A stretch of 40,557 nucleotides of DNA from NCBI RefSeq assembly GCF_900141855.1, contig NZ_FQYU01000003.1:435113-475669 (forward strand), in the 5' to 3' direction. Each line of letters starts with the position of its first letter. Positions within the stretch are counted from its first letter, which is position 1. The stretch comes from Pseudozobellia thermophila (GTDB taxonomy: Bacteria > Bacteroidota > Bacteroidia > Flavobacteriales > Flavobacteriaceae). Shown piece by piece: positions 8,641 through 16,164 of this stretch. The notes under the pieces were generated by a model. The model worked only from the letters and a program-made list of their open reading frames with translations. It searched no databases and had not been told where the DNA came from. Both the position numbers and the translations under genes were made by a program.

Positions 8641-9030
8641 ATGAAGACGGAAATTAAACAGCTGGATGATATTCGATTGTTGGTCGATGCTTTTTATGCC
8701 AAGGTCAGGCAGGACGATTTGTTGGGACGCATCTTTGATCGGGTGATCCAAGACCGATGGCCCCAGCACCTCGGTAAAATGTACACCTTTTGGCAAACGG
8801 TCTTGTTGGGGGAGCATACGTATTATGGCAATCCGTTTGGGCCCCATGCCGAACTTCCCGTAGAAAGAAAACACTTTGAACGATGGCTCGAACTGTTCCA
8901 CCAAACCTTGGACGAACATTTTGAAGGGGAAAAGGCCGATGAGGCCAAATGGAGGGCTTCGAAAATGGCCGAAATGTTCCAGTTCAAAATCGCCTATTTC
9001 AGGGATTCAGGGCAAAAACCACTGGTATGA
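8641..9030 (+). CDS. Group III truncated haemoglobin
   Basis: This 129-residue globin is of the trHb3 (group P) type. Visible marks are the WPQHLGKMYTFWQTVLLG helix with distal-side His43, the GPHAELPVERKHFERWL segment with the likely proximal His78, and Trp82 in WLELFHQTL. Members bind O2, NO or sulfide-like ligands; the physiological role of trHb3 is still debated. ATG 8641 was preferred to a frame opening 63 bases upstream because the upstream part lacks globin character. The next gene starts inside its stop codon (ATGA), so the two are translationally coupled. The shared promoter sequence with peroxiredoxin-cysJI suggests co-regulation, perhaps protecting the cell or sulfite reductase from NO or O2. 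Confidence 0.93.
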   Translation: MKTEIKQLDDIRLLVDAFYAKVRQDDLLGRIFDRVIQDRWPQHLGKMYTFWQTVLLGEHTYYGNPFGPHAELPVERKHFERWLELFHQTLDEHFEGEKADEAKWRASKMAEMFQFKIAYFRDSGQKPLV

Positions 9031-9464
9031 AGGTCAAACTAAAATATCCCGTAGCCTTGGCATCCGTATTCCTCTGGATCGGTTTTGTAGGGGCCATTAG
9101 TTTTATGGAGGCCTGGCTAAAATTCCGTGCCCCGGGGGTTACCATTCCATTGGGACTCGGTATTGGGCGCTTGGTCTTTAATGCGCTGAACAAGGTCGAA
9201 TGGGTTTTGGCCTTGGCCATACTGGGCAACTTGTTATGGGAGGGCGGCCGGCCTTTCCCGTTTAAGAATATCCTCTTTGTTATTCCCCTCCTGTTGTTGG
9301 TCTTGCAAACGTTCTGGCTGCTACCGGGATTGGATGCCCGGGCCGAACAACTGGTTCAGGGCATAGACCCCGGACCTTCATCGCTTCATTTTTATTATGT
9401 GGGGTTGGAGGTGGTTAAAACGGTTTGCCTCTTTATCTTTGGCATCAAACTTTTTAAAAGATAG
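9027..9464 (+). CDS. Small four-helix membrane protein, unknown function
   Basis: A 145-residue integral membrane protein with hydrophobic segments at about 8-30, 56-72, 82-103 and 123-142. The first part, FVGAISFMEAWLKFRAPGVT followed by GIGRLVFNALNKVEW, resembles DUF4149/TMEM205-like proteins, but I cannot make that assignment firmly. ATG 9027 overlaps the globin stop as ATGA and was chosen over a longer frame reaching back into the globin gene, since the lysine-rich start plus first helix looks natural. The dioxygenase follows after 3 bases. Its place between two haem proteins hints at a redox- or haem-linked job, which is inference only. Confidence 0.8.
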   Translation: MKVKLKYPVALASVFLWIGFVGAISFMEAWLKFRAPGVTIPLGLGIGRLVFNALNKVEWVLALAILGNLLWEGGRPFPFKNILFVIPLLLLVLQTFWLLPGLDARAEQLVQGIDPGPSSLHFYYVGLEVVKTVCLFIFGIKLFKR

Positions 9465-9467
9465 AAA

Positions 9468-10370
9468 ATGTCCGATATCGGCGATAAGATCAAAAGGAAA
9501 TACGAAGACATGGGTGAGAACCCCGAAGCCTACCTAGAGGGACTTCTGCATGCCAAACCCATCAATTATTGGGATTATATAGAGGTAGACACCTTGCTTT
9601 CCCTTCAAAGGCCACGTACCCGGTTTAAGGACGAGACCATCTTTATCATGTACCACCAGGTAACCGAGCTTTTGCTCAAGATGATGCGCCACGAACTGGA
9701 ACAGATCGTAGAGGAAACGAAGCTTGACGAAGCCTTCTTATTGACCAAGTTGGGCAGAATTAACCGCTATACCACCATGCTGATCACATCCTTCGATATC
9801 ATGAAAGAGGGCATGGACTATGACGATTACAATCAGTTTCGTAAAACATTGACCCCGGCCAGTGGTTTTCAGAGCGTTCAATTCCGGTATATCGAAATCT
9901 ATTGTACCCGCTTGGAGAACCTGATCAACGATGAAGGCAAAAAAAGGCTTCCGCCCAAACCCTCGGTAGAGGATTATTTCGAACAGATTTATTGGAAGGA
10001 TGCGGGACTCGACCGAAAAACGGGCAAGAAGACCTTGACCATGCAGGAGTTTGAGGCAAAATACCTCGAAAGCCTTATGGACTTGGCCAAAAAGGTGCAG
10101 GGGCAAACCCTTGAGGACAAGGTAATGCAATTGAAGGACCCTTCCGACGCGTTGACCGAAAAACTAAGGGAGTTCGATAGGCTGTACAACATAGAATGGC
10201 CCTTGGTCCACTTGAGAACGGCCGAACACTACCTGAACGGCAAAGGGGAGAACAAGGCGGCGACCGGGGGGTCGGAATGGAAAAAATACCTACATCCCAA
10301 ATACCAGCAGCGCAAATTTTTTCCAACCTTGTGGTCAGAGGCCGAAAAGAACAATTGGGGCGTCATCTAA
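9468..10370 (+). CDS. Tryptophan 2,3-dioxygenase family protein
   Basis: A 300-residue cytoplasmic haem enzyme of the family that opens the indole ring of tryptophan to N-formylkynurenine. Family marks are MYHQVTELLLKMMRHEL with the active-site His63, FRKTLTPASGFQSVQFRYIE with Arg125, and HLRTAEHYL (likely proximal His248) followed by ATGGSEWKKYLHPKYQQRKFFP. The usual L-G-x-x-S-G is L-T-P-A-S-G here. It is last in the globin-membrane protein operon (3-base gap). No other kynurenine-pathway gene is in the window, so substrate is not assured. A recognisable terminator does not follow directly. Confidence 0.9.
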   Translation: MSDIGDKIKRKYEDMGENPEAYLEGLLHAKPINYWDYIEVDTLLSLQRPRTRFKDETIFIMYHQVTELLLKMMRHELEQIVEETKLDEAFLLTKLGRINRYTTMLITSFDIMKEGMDYDDYNQFRKTLTPASGFQSVQFRYIEIYCTRLENLINDEGKKRLPPKPSVEDYFEQIYWKDAGLDRKTGKKTLTMQEFEAKYLESLMDLAKKVQGQTLEDKVMQLKDPSDALTEKLREFDRLYNIEWPLVHLRTAEHYLNGKGENKAATGGSEWKKYLHPKYQQRKFFPTLWSEAEKNNWGVI

Positions 10371-10705
10371 GGTGCGGTACAGCCCCTTTCGGAGCTTGTT
10401 TATAGATGTCGTTCCTTCACCGAACGAATAGGGGAGAAACGCATCTTTTTCTATCTTTTTGGGTAGCGATGTATTGGCTCGGATCGGTGCAAGGAAAAAC
10501 CTAAATCCCGTTGCGATCGCCCAGTCACCCCAAAAATCCTTTTTCGATGGCCAAGGCCTGTCAGGCATTCTTTTGGCCGTTCTGTTCCTTCGGTTCGTGT
10601 AATCTGCCATGGTCAGGTAGGCGCTTCCGACGTTCAAATACCTGCTTTGTGGGAAGCGGAACCGGGAGAGGGCCTACCCTAACCAATACCCTAACCAAAA
10701 AGCAT
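10371..10705. other. Intergenic region downstream of the dioxygenase
   Basis: No gene is supported. The frames of under about 100 codons on both strands have no recognisable features. The only structure seen is the 12-bp tandem repeat at 10675-10698 and the adjoining tRNA terminator. Confidence 0.5.
10675..10698. repeat. Exact 12-bp tandem duplication TACCCTAACCAA x2
   Basis: TACCCTAACCAA at 10675-10686 is repeated without a gap at 10687-10698. It lies next to the minus-strand tRNA terminator. Function unknown; probably a slippage product. Confidence 0.85.
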
Positions 10706-10730
10706 AAAAAAACCCTGACGTCTGTCAGGG
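10706..10730 (-). terminator. Intrinsic terminator of tRNA-Lys
   Basis: On the minus strand CCCTGAC-AGAC-GTCAGGG forms a 7-bp stem with a 4-base loop, directly followed by TTTTTTT. It starts 12 bases after the tRNA 3' end. Confidence 0.9.
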
Positions 10731-10741
10731 CCTGTTTTTAC

Positions 10742-10817
10742 TGGTGACTTGGCTGGGGCTCGAACCCAGGACCCTCTCCTTAAAAGGGAGATGCTCTACC
10801 AACTGAGCTACCAAGTC
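10742..10817 (-). tRNA. tRNA-Lys (anticodon TTT)
   Basis: The minus strand folds as a full cloverleaf. The acceptor stem is GACTTGG/CCAAGTC, the D arm GCTC/GAGC, and the anticodon stem TCTCC/GGAGA with loop CTTTTAA, giving anticodon TTT. The T arm is CTGGG-TTCGAGC-CCCAG. Discriminator A and the CCA end are encoded (10742-10744). It has its own promoter and terminator, so it is a single-gene unit. Confidence 0.97.
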
Positions 10818-10850
10818 GAATCGCTTTAGATAATTATCCCTTAGCGGCTG

Positions 10851-10880
10851 CAAATATAAGATCATTAATTAATTTCACAA
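10851..10880 (-). promoter_or_regulatory. Promoter of tRNA-Lys, TTG-N19-TATATTTG
   Basis: On the minus strand TTG (10880-10878), a 19-bp spacer and TATATTTG (10858-10851) match the Bacteroidota consensus exactly. The predicted start near 10847 is about 30 bases before the mature tRNA. Confidence 0.85.
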
Positions 10881-10953
10881 GCCCTTTTGAAGAGAAATTT
10901 AGATTTCTTTTTGAAATCATTTATAATTGCCTGATTTTTACACAAAATAGAAA

Positions 10954-11472
10954 ATGATGAAAATAGTGCTTTTGGGCTATATGGGGAGTGGAAAATCCAC
11001 AATCGGGAAATTACTGGCCCAAAATATGAAGCTTCAATTCTTGGACTTGGATGATTGCATAGAAGAAGGAGAGGGGATGGATATTCCGGAAATATTTAAA
11101 AGTAAGGGTGAGCTCTATTTTAGAAAAAGGGAATTCCATTACCTCGAAGAGGTGCTTAACGGAAAAGATAATTTTGTTCTTTCTACCGGCGGGGGCACTC
11201 CTTGTTACGGAAAAAACATGGAAACGATATTGGGGGCGACCAATAATGTGGTCTATCTCAAGGTTTCGATACCGGGACTCGTGGCACGCTTGTCAAAGGA
11301 AAAATCGGAAAGGCCCCTTATAAGGGATATTCCCGATGAAGAGTTGCCCGAATTTATCGGCAAGCATCTTTTTGAAAGAAACGCTTTCTACAACCGGGCC
11401 CATTGCATTGTGGTCGGCGACAACAAGACCCCGGACGAAATAGCCCTTGAAATCGAAGGCTCAATCCTCTAA
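10954..11472 (+). CDS. aroK: Shikimate kinase
   Basis: A 172-residue P-loop kinase that phosphorylates shikimate on the 3-hydroxyl in aromatic amino-acid synthesis. The Walker A motif GYMGSGKST is at residues 9-17, DLDD (shikimate/Mg binding) follows at about 32-35, the RKREF segment supplies the substrate arginines, STGGG is at about 77-81, and the ATP-lid arginine lies in KSERPLI. Length is normal. Two adjacent ATGs (10954, 10957) are possible. The 3' end overlaps the convergent phosphoribosyltransferase gene by 12 bp. Confidence 0.95.
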   Translation: MMKIVLLGYMGSGKSTIGKLLAQNMKLQFLDLDDCIEEGEGMDIPEIFKSKGELYFRKREFHYLEEVLNGKDNFVLSTGGGTPCYGKNMETILGATNNVVYLKVSIPGLVARLSKEKSERPLIRDIPDEELPEFIGKHLFERNAFYNRAHCIVVGDNKTPDEIALEIEGSIL

Positions 11473-11961
11473 ATAGACGACGTCGTTCTGGTCCTGAAAT
11501 TCGACATGAACGTGTTCTTGCAGGGATGTTGACAGCGAAATGCCTTTAAAATCGGCCTTGACGGGATATTTTTTGTGGTTTCGGTTGACGAGCACGGCGG
11601 TTTTAAGGCGTTTTAAAGGGGTTTTTAGAAAATGGTGCACCCCATAGATCAACGTCGTGCCCGAGTTGAGGACATCGTCTACCAACACCACGGCCTTGTT
11701 CGTGTATTCCGCCTCGTCGAGGGAGGTGCTTACCCCGCTCTTCAACGGGTTTTGCTTGTCCATATACACCGTGCAAAGGGTAATCTTCGCCTCGGTTATT
11801 TCCTCGAGCGCCTTTTGTATTTTTTTGGCAAAATTGAGTCCGCCCCCATCGATACCGGCAATTACGATTTCTTCCTCGGCAACGTTGGTTTCGTAGATTT
11901 GGTAGGCAATGCGCCTTATTTTGTGTTGTATTTGCTGGTGGCTGAGTATGCTGTTGTTCAT
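11461..11961 (-). CDS. Phosphoribosyltransferase family protein (PyrR-like fold)
   Basis: A 166-residue type I phosphoribosyltransferase. The PRPP-binding loop is VVLVDDVLNSGTTL at about residues 90-103, and IVIAGIDGGGLNFAKKI supplies the phosphate-contacting glycine loop. It resembles PyrR and related uracil phosphoribosyltransferases, but the base it uses cannot be read from the sequence. Likely cytoplasmic salvage or regulation. TATATTTG (11988-11981), about 20 bases before the ATG, is a probable -7 element, though no TTG at proper spacing was found. It overlaps the end of aroK tail to tail and is read in the same direction as the upstream Hsp15 gene. Confidence 0.87.
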   Translation of the reverse strand: MNNSILSHQQIQHKIRRIAYQIYETNVAEEEIVIAGIDGGGLNFAKKIQKALEEITEAKITLCTVYMDKQNPLKSGVSTSLDEAEYTNKAVVLVDDVLNSGTTLIYGVHHFLKTPLKRLKTAVLVNRNHKKYPVKADFKGISLSTSLQEHVHVEFQDQNDVVYLED

Positions 11962-12017
11962 TTGTTTCGGGTTTTCATTCCAAATATAAAGAACAAGCCT
12001 TTATACAGGGGCATAAT

Positions 12018-12419
12018 TTATATTTCGTTAAACGGCTTTTCGGAAGGATCTTCAGGCTCGTCGAGATAATCTTCGATGGCACGCCTATCTTTTTTGGTGG
12101 GGCGTCCGGTTCCTTTTTTGCGGTAATAGTCCTTGCTTTGTTTTAACAGTTCGCTGTGCTCGAAGGCCTCCTTGGGGGTCGTATCCTTTCGATATATATT
12201 TACCAACTTCGCCCCGACACGGCTTTCCGGTATATCGAGAACGGTCAGTTGGTAATTGATCTGGTTCTTACGGAGCGATATCCTGTCCATGGGGTAAACT
12301 TCCCTAGAGGGCTTTACCACTTGGTCGTTGATCTTTACCTGCCCTTTTTTGCAGGCGGTGGTGGCTATATTCCGGGTCTTGTAATATCGGGTGCTCCAAA
12401 GATACTTGTCGATACGCAT
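12018..12419 (-). CDS. hslR: Hsp15-like S4-domain RNA-binding protein
   Basis: A 133-residue protein with an N-terminal S4 RNA-binding domain at about 1-65 (MRIDKYLWSTRYYKTRNIA, CKKGQVKINDQVVKPSREV) and a basic tail with GRPTKKDRRAIEDYL. The family binds stalled 50S subunits carrying nascent chains and helps recycle them. ATG 12419 is chosen over a frame extending 51 codons upstream because the family begins with M-R-I/L-D-K-Y/W-L. TATTTTTG (12457-12450), about 31 bases upstream, is a probable -7 promoter element. Confidence 0.92.
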   Translation of the reverse strand: MRIDKYLWSTRYYKTRNIATTACKKGQVKINDQVVKPSREVYPMDRISLRKNQINYQLTVLDIPESRVGAKLVNIYRKDTTPKEAFEHSELLKQSKDYYRKKGTGRPTKKDRRAIEDYLDEPEDPSEKPFNEI

Positions 12420-12495
12420 AATATTAAAAATCTTTGTTAAGTGCTTCTGCAAAAATAGGGGAAAATTGTATCTTGCCGCCCTTAAAGACAGATAG

Positions 12496-13353
12496 ATGAT
12501 TGTGAACCGATTTGTAGTTCTTTTGGCTTTTGTAGGTGTGTTGGCGTCGTGTAGCGACGACGACAACAGCATAACGATCGAGCCGCCCAGGGCCCTAAGC
12601 GAGGTATTGGCCGAGAACGAGGCCGAAATCCAGGAATACCTTAGTACCCATTACTACAATTATATGGACTTTCAGGATCCGCCGGAGGATTTCGACTATA
12701 AGGTCGAGGTAAAGGAAATTCCCGAAGACGATACTACGGGGATCAAGCCCTTGGCCGAGTTTGTCGAAGCCTTGGAGATCGATGTGCCCTCAAGCCATTT
12801 TTTGATCGAGGAAAAGGAGGAGACCGTTACCCATAAACTGTATTACGTCATAGCCCGACAGGGCGTAGGCGATGCCATTACCGTGGCCGACTCCGCCTTT
12901 GTACGTTACCAGGGCCAATTGCTGTCCGGTGATGTTTTTGACGACAGTCGGGTCAATTCGCCCATATGGTTTAACCTACCTAGTCTTCAGGCCTCGGCCA
13001 CATCCCTTTTTTCCGGAACTCCGGCGAGGGGCTTTGCCGAAGGCGCAAGCCTGTTAAAGGGAGGATCGGAGCCCGTAGATAATGGCGACGGAACCTTTAC
13101 TGTTGAAGATTATGGGGTGGGGCTCTTCATTTTTCCCTCGGGCCTCGGGTATTACAACAGCTCCCAATCGATTATAGGAGCTTATAGCCCTATGGTCTTT
13201 ATGATAGATTTGCTGGCCGTTAAGGGTGAAACGGATCATGATGGCGATGGCACCCTTACCATAGATGAGGACACCAATGGCGATGGCTATTTTTACAACG
13301 ACGATGCCGACGACGACGGCTTGGTCGACTACTTGGATGCCGACAGTAATTAA
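12496..13353 (+). CDS. FKBP-type peptidyl-prolyl isomerase lipoprotein with EF-hand-like tail
   Basis: A 285-residue lipoprotein. Residues 1-19 are a lipoprotein signal (VLASC, lipidated Cys19, followed by SDDD). Residues about 128-243 form an FKBP domain (ADSAFVRYQGQLLSGDVFDDS; GASLLKGG; YGVGLFIFPSGLGYYN; MVFMIDLLAV), with several binding-pocket residues replaced and an insertion before GASLLKGG. Residues 247-282 are acidic and carry calcium-binding-like motifs (DHDGDGTLTIDED, DTNGDGYF, DADDDGLVDYLDAD), an unusual addition. It likely folds proteins in the periplasm or at the outer membrane; in flavobacteria related lipoproteins are tied to gliding, which I cannot show here. A strong terminator follows. 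Confidence 0.88.
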   Translation: MIVNRFVVLLAFVGVLASCSDDDNSITIEPPRALSEVLAENEAEIQEYLSTHYYNYMDFQDPPEDFDYKVEVKEIPEDDTTGIKPLAEFVEALEIDVPSSHFLIEEKEETVTHKLYYVIARQGVGDAITVADSAFVRYQGQLLSGDVFDDSRVNSPIWFNLPSLQASATSLFSGTPARGFAEGASLLKGGSEPVDNGDGTFTVEDYGVGLFIFPSGLGYYNSSQSIIGAYSPMVFMIDLLAVKGETDHDGDGTLTIDEDTNGDGYFYNDDADDDGLVDYLDADSN

Positions 13354-13370
13354 ATTAATGTTATAGTAAT

Positions 13371-13410
13371 AAAAAGACCCCGTACTTAACGAAGTACGGG
13401 GTCTTTTTTT
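13371..13410. terminator. Strong bidirectional intrinsic terminator
   Basis: GACCCCGTACTT (13376-13387) and AAGTACGGGGTC (13392-13403) form a perfect 12-bp stem with loop AACG. It is flanked by A5 on the left and T7 on the right, so it ends the FKBP gene on the plus strand and the convergent barrel gene on the minus strand. Confidence 0.95.
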
Positions 13411-13427
13411 GTGGTGTTTGTTGCAAA

Positions 13428-14018
13428 TTATAGTTTCAGCGATACACTTACGATCAATTGATCGGGCCGGGCATCGATCCGGCTGGGCCCGATAGTAGTT
13501 ATGTTGTCGTTGATAAAGGTGGCTTCGTTGTCGTTAAAGCCCCTTTCGTACCGTATATCCACTCCCAATCTTCCAAAATCGAGTCCGGCCCCGATATTGG
13601 CCCCAACACTAAAATCGTTTTCGATATCGTTGATGCCGATGCCGTCGAATTCGGTATCGAGAATGTACTGAAAGGCCGGTCCGGCAAAGACGTGCAGGGG
13701 CCCGATTACCTTGACACCGACCAATAAGGGGGCGTCAAGTTTGCTTATGTCGAACTTGTTGCCCTGGTAATCCGATTTGGTCTTGGTGTATACCAGCTCC
13801 GGCCTAAAGTAAATCCGGCTCACCGCTATTTTTCCATAGAGTCCGAGATGGTACCCCACATTTCTGTCGGGTTCACGGGCGGCATCGCCGATGGATTCAA
13901 AATAATCGCCGTTGGCGCTGTAGTTGAGTCCGGCCTTGATACCTATTCCGGAGTCGTTCTGCGAAAATGCGGCAAGGCCCATAAAGGCCAAGACCGCTGT
14001 AAGAAGCGTTTTTTTCAT
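13428..14018 (-). CDS. Outer-membrane beta-barrel protein, PorT-like
   Basis: A 196-residue protein with a signal peptide (MKKTLLTAVLAFMGLAAFSQ) and alternating beta-strand pattern of the PorT/OmpW-like small barrel family: GIGIKAGLNYS, VGYHLGLYGKI, IYFRPELVYT, VGANIGAGLDFG, LGVDIRYERGFND, and a final strand QLIVSVSLKL. It probably sits in the outer membrane as an eight-stranded barrel with unknown role. It is read from the minus strand behind the transketolase genes, separated by a hairpin at 14040-14070, and ends at the shared terminator. Confidence 0.88.
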   Translation of the reverse strand: MKKTLLTAVLAFMGLAAFSQNDSGIGIKAGLNYSANGDYFESIGDAAREPDRNVGYHLGLYGKIAVSRIYFRPELVYTKTKSDYQGNKFDISKLDAPLLVGVKVIGPLHVFAGPAFQYILDTEFDGIGINDIENDFSVGANIGAGLDFGRLGVDIRYERGFNDNEATFINDNITTIGPSRIDARPDQLIVSVSLKL

Positions 14019-14039
14019 AGTGTCTCGTTTTTAATACGG

Positions 14040-14070
14040 TGATAGGGTATCAAAAACGATACCACTATCA
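14040..14070. other. Stem-loop between transketolase and the barrel gene
   Basis: TGATAG-GGTATC-AAAAAC-GATACC-A-CTATCA forms a 12-bp stem with a single bulged base, overlapping the transketolase stop codon. No T-run follows on the minus strand, so it is either a weak terminator, an mRNA-stabilising hairpin, or an operator. Confidence 0.6.
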
Positions 14071-15021
14071 CTTTCTTTTCATTACCCTTAAAACGGCGTT
14101 TTCAATCGCTTTATTATTGAGGCCGTATTTCTCCATCAACTGTTCGGGGGTTCCGCTTTCGCCAAAGGTATCTTTGGTGGCTACGAATTCTTGGGGCGTA
14201 GGATGCTGACTGGCAAGCAGTCCGGAGATGCTTTCTCCCAATCCTCCCAAATAATTGTGCTCTTCGCAAGTGACGATACAGCCTGTTTTTTTAACGGACT
14301 TTAACACAGCTTCCTCGTCTAAGGGTTTGATCGTATGTATGTTGATCACCTCTGCGGAAACGCCTTGTTGTTCAAGGGTCTCGGCGGCTTTCAGGGCTTC
14401 CCATACCAAGTGTCCGGTAGCTACAATGGTAACGTCGCTACCTTCGTTGAGCATTAGGGCCTTACCGATTTCGAATTTTTGGTCCACCGGGGTAAAGTTG
14501 GCTACTTTTGGCCGCCCGAAGCGCAAATAAACGGGGCCGACATAGTCTGCTATGGCCAAGGTGGCCGCCTTGGTCTGATTGTAATCGCAAGGGTTGATTA
14601 CCACCATTCCCGGCAACATTTTCATAAGGCCGATATCTTCTAGAATTTGGTGGGTGGCGCCATCCTCACCTAAGGTGATGCCTGCGTGCGAGGCACAAAT
14701 TTTTACGTTTTTGCCCGAATAGGCGATCGACTGACGGATCTGGTCGTAAACCCGGCCTGTGGCAAAGTTGGCAAAGGTACTGGCAAAGGGTATCTTACCG
14801 CCGATCGTAAGTCCGGCCGCTATCCCCATCATGTTTGCCTCGGCGATACCGATTTGAAAGAACCTATCTGGGTTCTCGTCTATAAAAGGCTGGATTTTCA
14901 ATGATGCTACCAGGTCGGCGCATAGGGCTACAACATTGGGGTTGCTTCTTCCCAATTCGGTCATGGCCGCACCGTAACCGCTTCTCGTATCGTTTTTACC
15001 TTGATCTATATATTTTTTCAT
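14068..15021 (-). CDS. Transketolase, C-terminal subunit
   Basis: This 317-residue protein holds the pyrimidine-binding domain and C-terminal domain of transketolase, moving two-carbon units between sugar phosphates in the pentose phosphate pathway. Marks are RSGYGAAMTELGRSNPNVVALCADL, FIDENPDRFFQIGIAEANMMGIAAGL (with the cofactor-activating glutamate), FASTFANFATGRVYDQIRQS and the C-terminal VVTCEEHNYLGGLGESI. It is the partner of the N-terminal half encoded 72 bp upstream. Two separate genes replace the single long chain of E. coli TktA; this split arrangement is known in many bacteria. Confidence 0.95.
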   Translation of the reverse strand: MKKYIDQGKNDTRSGYGAAMTELGRSNPNVVALCADLVASLKIQPFIDENPDRFFQIGIAEANMMGIAAGLTIGGKIPFASTFANFATGRVYDQIRQSIAYSGKNVKICASHAGITLGEDGATHQILEDIGLMKMLPGMVVINPCDYNQTKAATLAIADYVGPVYLRFGRPKVANFTPVDQKFEIGKALMLNEGSDVTIVATGHLVWEALKAAETLEQQGVSAEVINIHTIKPLDEEAVLKSVKKTGCIVTCEEHNYLGGLGESISGLLASQHPTPQEFVATKDTFGESGTPEQLMEKYGLNNKAIENAVLRVMKRK

Positions 15022-15093
15022 ATTGTTGCCGAAACTCCCTTTGTAGGAAGTCGAATTTTAATTAACGCTGAATTTCAATTGGGTTGAATCCCT

Positions 15094-15939
15094 CTAATAG
15101 TCTCCTAAGGTCTCGGGATTTTGTGATAGGGCAGTAGCCAACTGCTCATCGTTCGGGGCTTTGCCGTGCCACGCATGGGTGTGCATCATAAAATCGACCC
15201 CGTGGCCCATAACGGTATCGAGCATGATACAGACCGGTTTGCCCTTTCCTGTCCTGCTCTTGGCTTCCTTTAGGCCGGCGATAACGGCTTCAAGGTCGTT
15301 GCCTTCGGCGACTTCGACTACATCCCAGCCAAAGGCCTCGAATTTTTGGGTCAAATCGCCCATAGGCAATACCTTACTGGTAGGGCCGTCGATTTGCTGG
15401 CCGTTTCTATCGATAGTAGAGATCAGGTTGTCGACCTTGTTTCCTGCGGCGTACATAATGGCTTCCCAGTTTTGGCCTTCCTGAAGTTCGCCATCACCGT
15501 GCAAGGTATATACCAAATGGTCGTCACCGTTCAGTTTTTTGGCCAAGGCGGCACCAATGCCTACCGACATTCCCTGTCCCAGCGAGCCCGAAGCTACCCT
15601 GACGCCGGGTAGGCCCTCATGGGTGGTCGGGTGCCCTTGTAAACGGGAGTTGATCAGCCTGAAGGTGCCGAGTTCCTCTACCGGAAAATAGCCCTTTCTG
15701 GCAAGTACGCTATAAAACACCGGTGATATGTGCCCGTTTGATAGAAAGAAAAGGTCTTCGCCCTCTCCGTCCATGTTAAATCCTTCTTTCAGCTCCATAA
15801 CCTCGTTATAGAGTGCGACAAGAAATTCGGTACAGCCCAAAGAACCCCCGGGATGCCCTGAATTTACGTTGTGTACCATACGTAGGATATCCCTTCTGGT
15901 CTGTACTACGATATCCTGTAATTCTTCTAGTTTTGCCAT
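15094..15939 (-). CDS. Transketolase, N-terminal subunit
   Basis: This 281-residue protein is the thiamine diphosphate pyrophosphate-binding half. Visible are VNSGHPGGSLGCTEFLVALY, SNGHISPVFYSVLA, GSLGQGMSVGIGAALA and the TPP/Mg motif HGDGELQEGQNWEAIMYA with NLISTIDRNGQQIDG. ATG 15939 is used because the upstream extension of 23 residues is basic and has no family character, and because a promoter with its -7 element at 15974-15967 would put the transcription start inside that extension. It is read before the C-terminal subunit. Confidence 0.95.
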   Translation of the reverse strand: MAKLEELQDIVVQTRRDILRMVHNVNSGHPGGSLGCTEFLVALYNEVMELKEGFNMDGEGEDLFFLSNGHISPVFYSVLARKGYFPVEELGTFRLINSRLQGHPTTHEGLPGVRVASGSLGQGMSVGIGAALAKKLNGDDHLVYTLHGDGELQEGQNWEAIMYAAGNKVDNLISTIDRNGQQIDGPTSKVLPMGDLTQKFEAFGWDVVEVAEGNDLEAVIAGLKEAKSRTGKGKPVCIMLDTVMGHGVDFMMHTHAWHGKAPNDEQLATALSQNPETLGDY

Positions 15940-15966
15940 TCTTAGACGTTCGTTAATAGTAGGTTT

Positions 15967-15997
15967 CAAATGTAATCGCAATCTTTTGGCTTTACAA
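15967..15997 (-). promoter_or_regulatory. Promoter of the transketolase operon, TTG-N20-TACATTTG
   Basis: On the minus strand TTG (15997-15995), a 20-bp spacer and TACATTTG (15974-15967). Predicted start is about 15963, 24 bases before the ATG at 15939. Confidence 0.8.
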
Positions 15998-16139
15998 GTT
16001 GCACCCAAATTATTTTTGCCTCTTTTTGTGAAACTTTGATGGTTTTATAACGCCAAGGCCCAAGAAGGTGAAAGTGGATGCGGTCGGGCAAGGCAACAAC
16101 TTTATTTTTTCCTTAAGGCTTTCGTGCCTATGAGATGAT

Positions 16140-16147
16140 TATCTTTG
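16140..16147 (+). promoter_or_regulatory. Candidate -7 element TATCTTTG before tgt
   Basis: TATCTTTG matches TAnnTTTG and overlaps the first in-frame ATG (16135). Transcription from here would begin near 16151, leaving that ATG out and supporting the TTG at 16165 as start. No -33 TTG was found at the right spacing, so this is moderate evidence. Confidence 0.5.
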
Positions 16148-16164
16148 CGGGCATAATTTTTAGT

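Noticed and set aside
9738-10130. 130-codon minus-strand frame inside the dioxygenase gene
   Set aside because: Antisense shadow of a well-supported enzyme gene.
16135-16164. ATG 16135 as tgt start
   Set aside because: It overlaps a TAnnTTTG element, and the extra 10 residues are not family-like.
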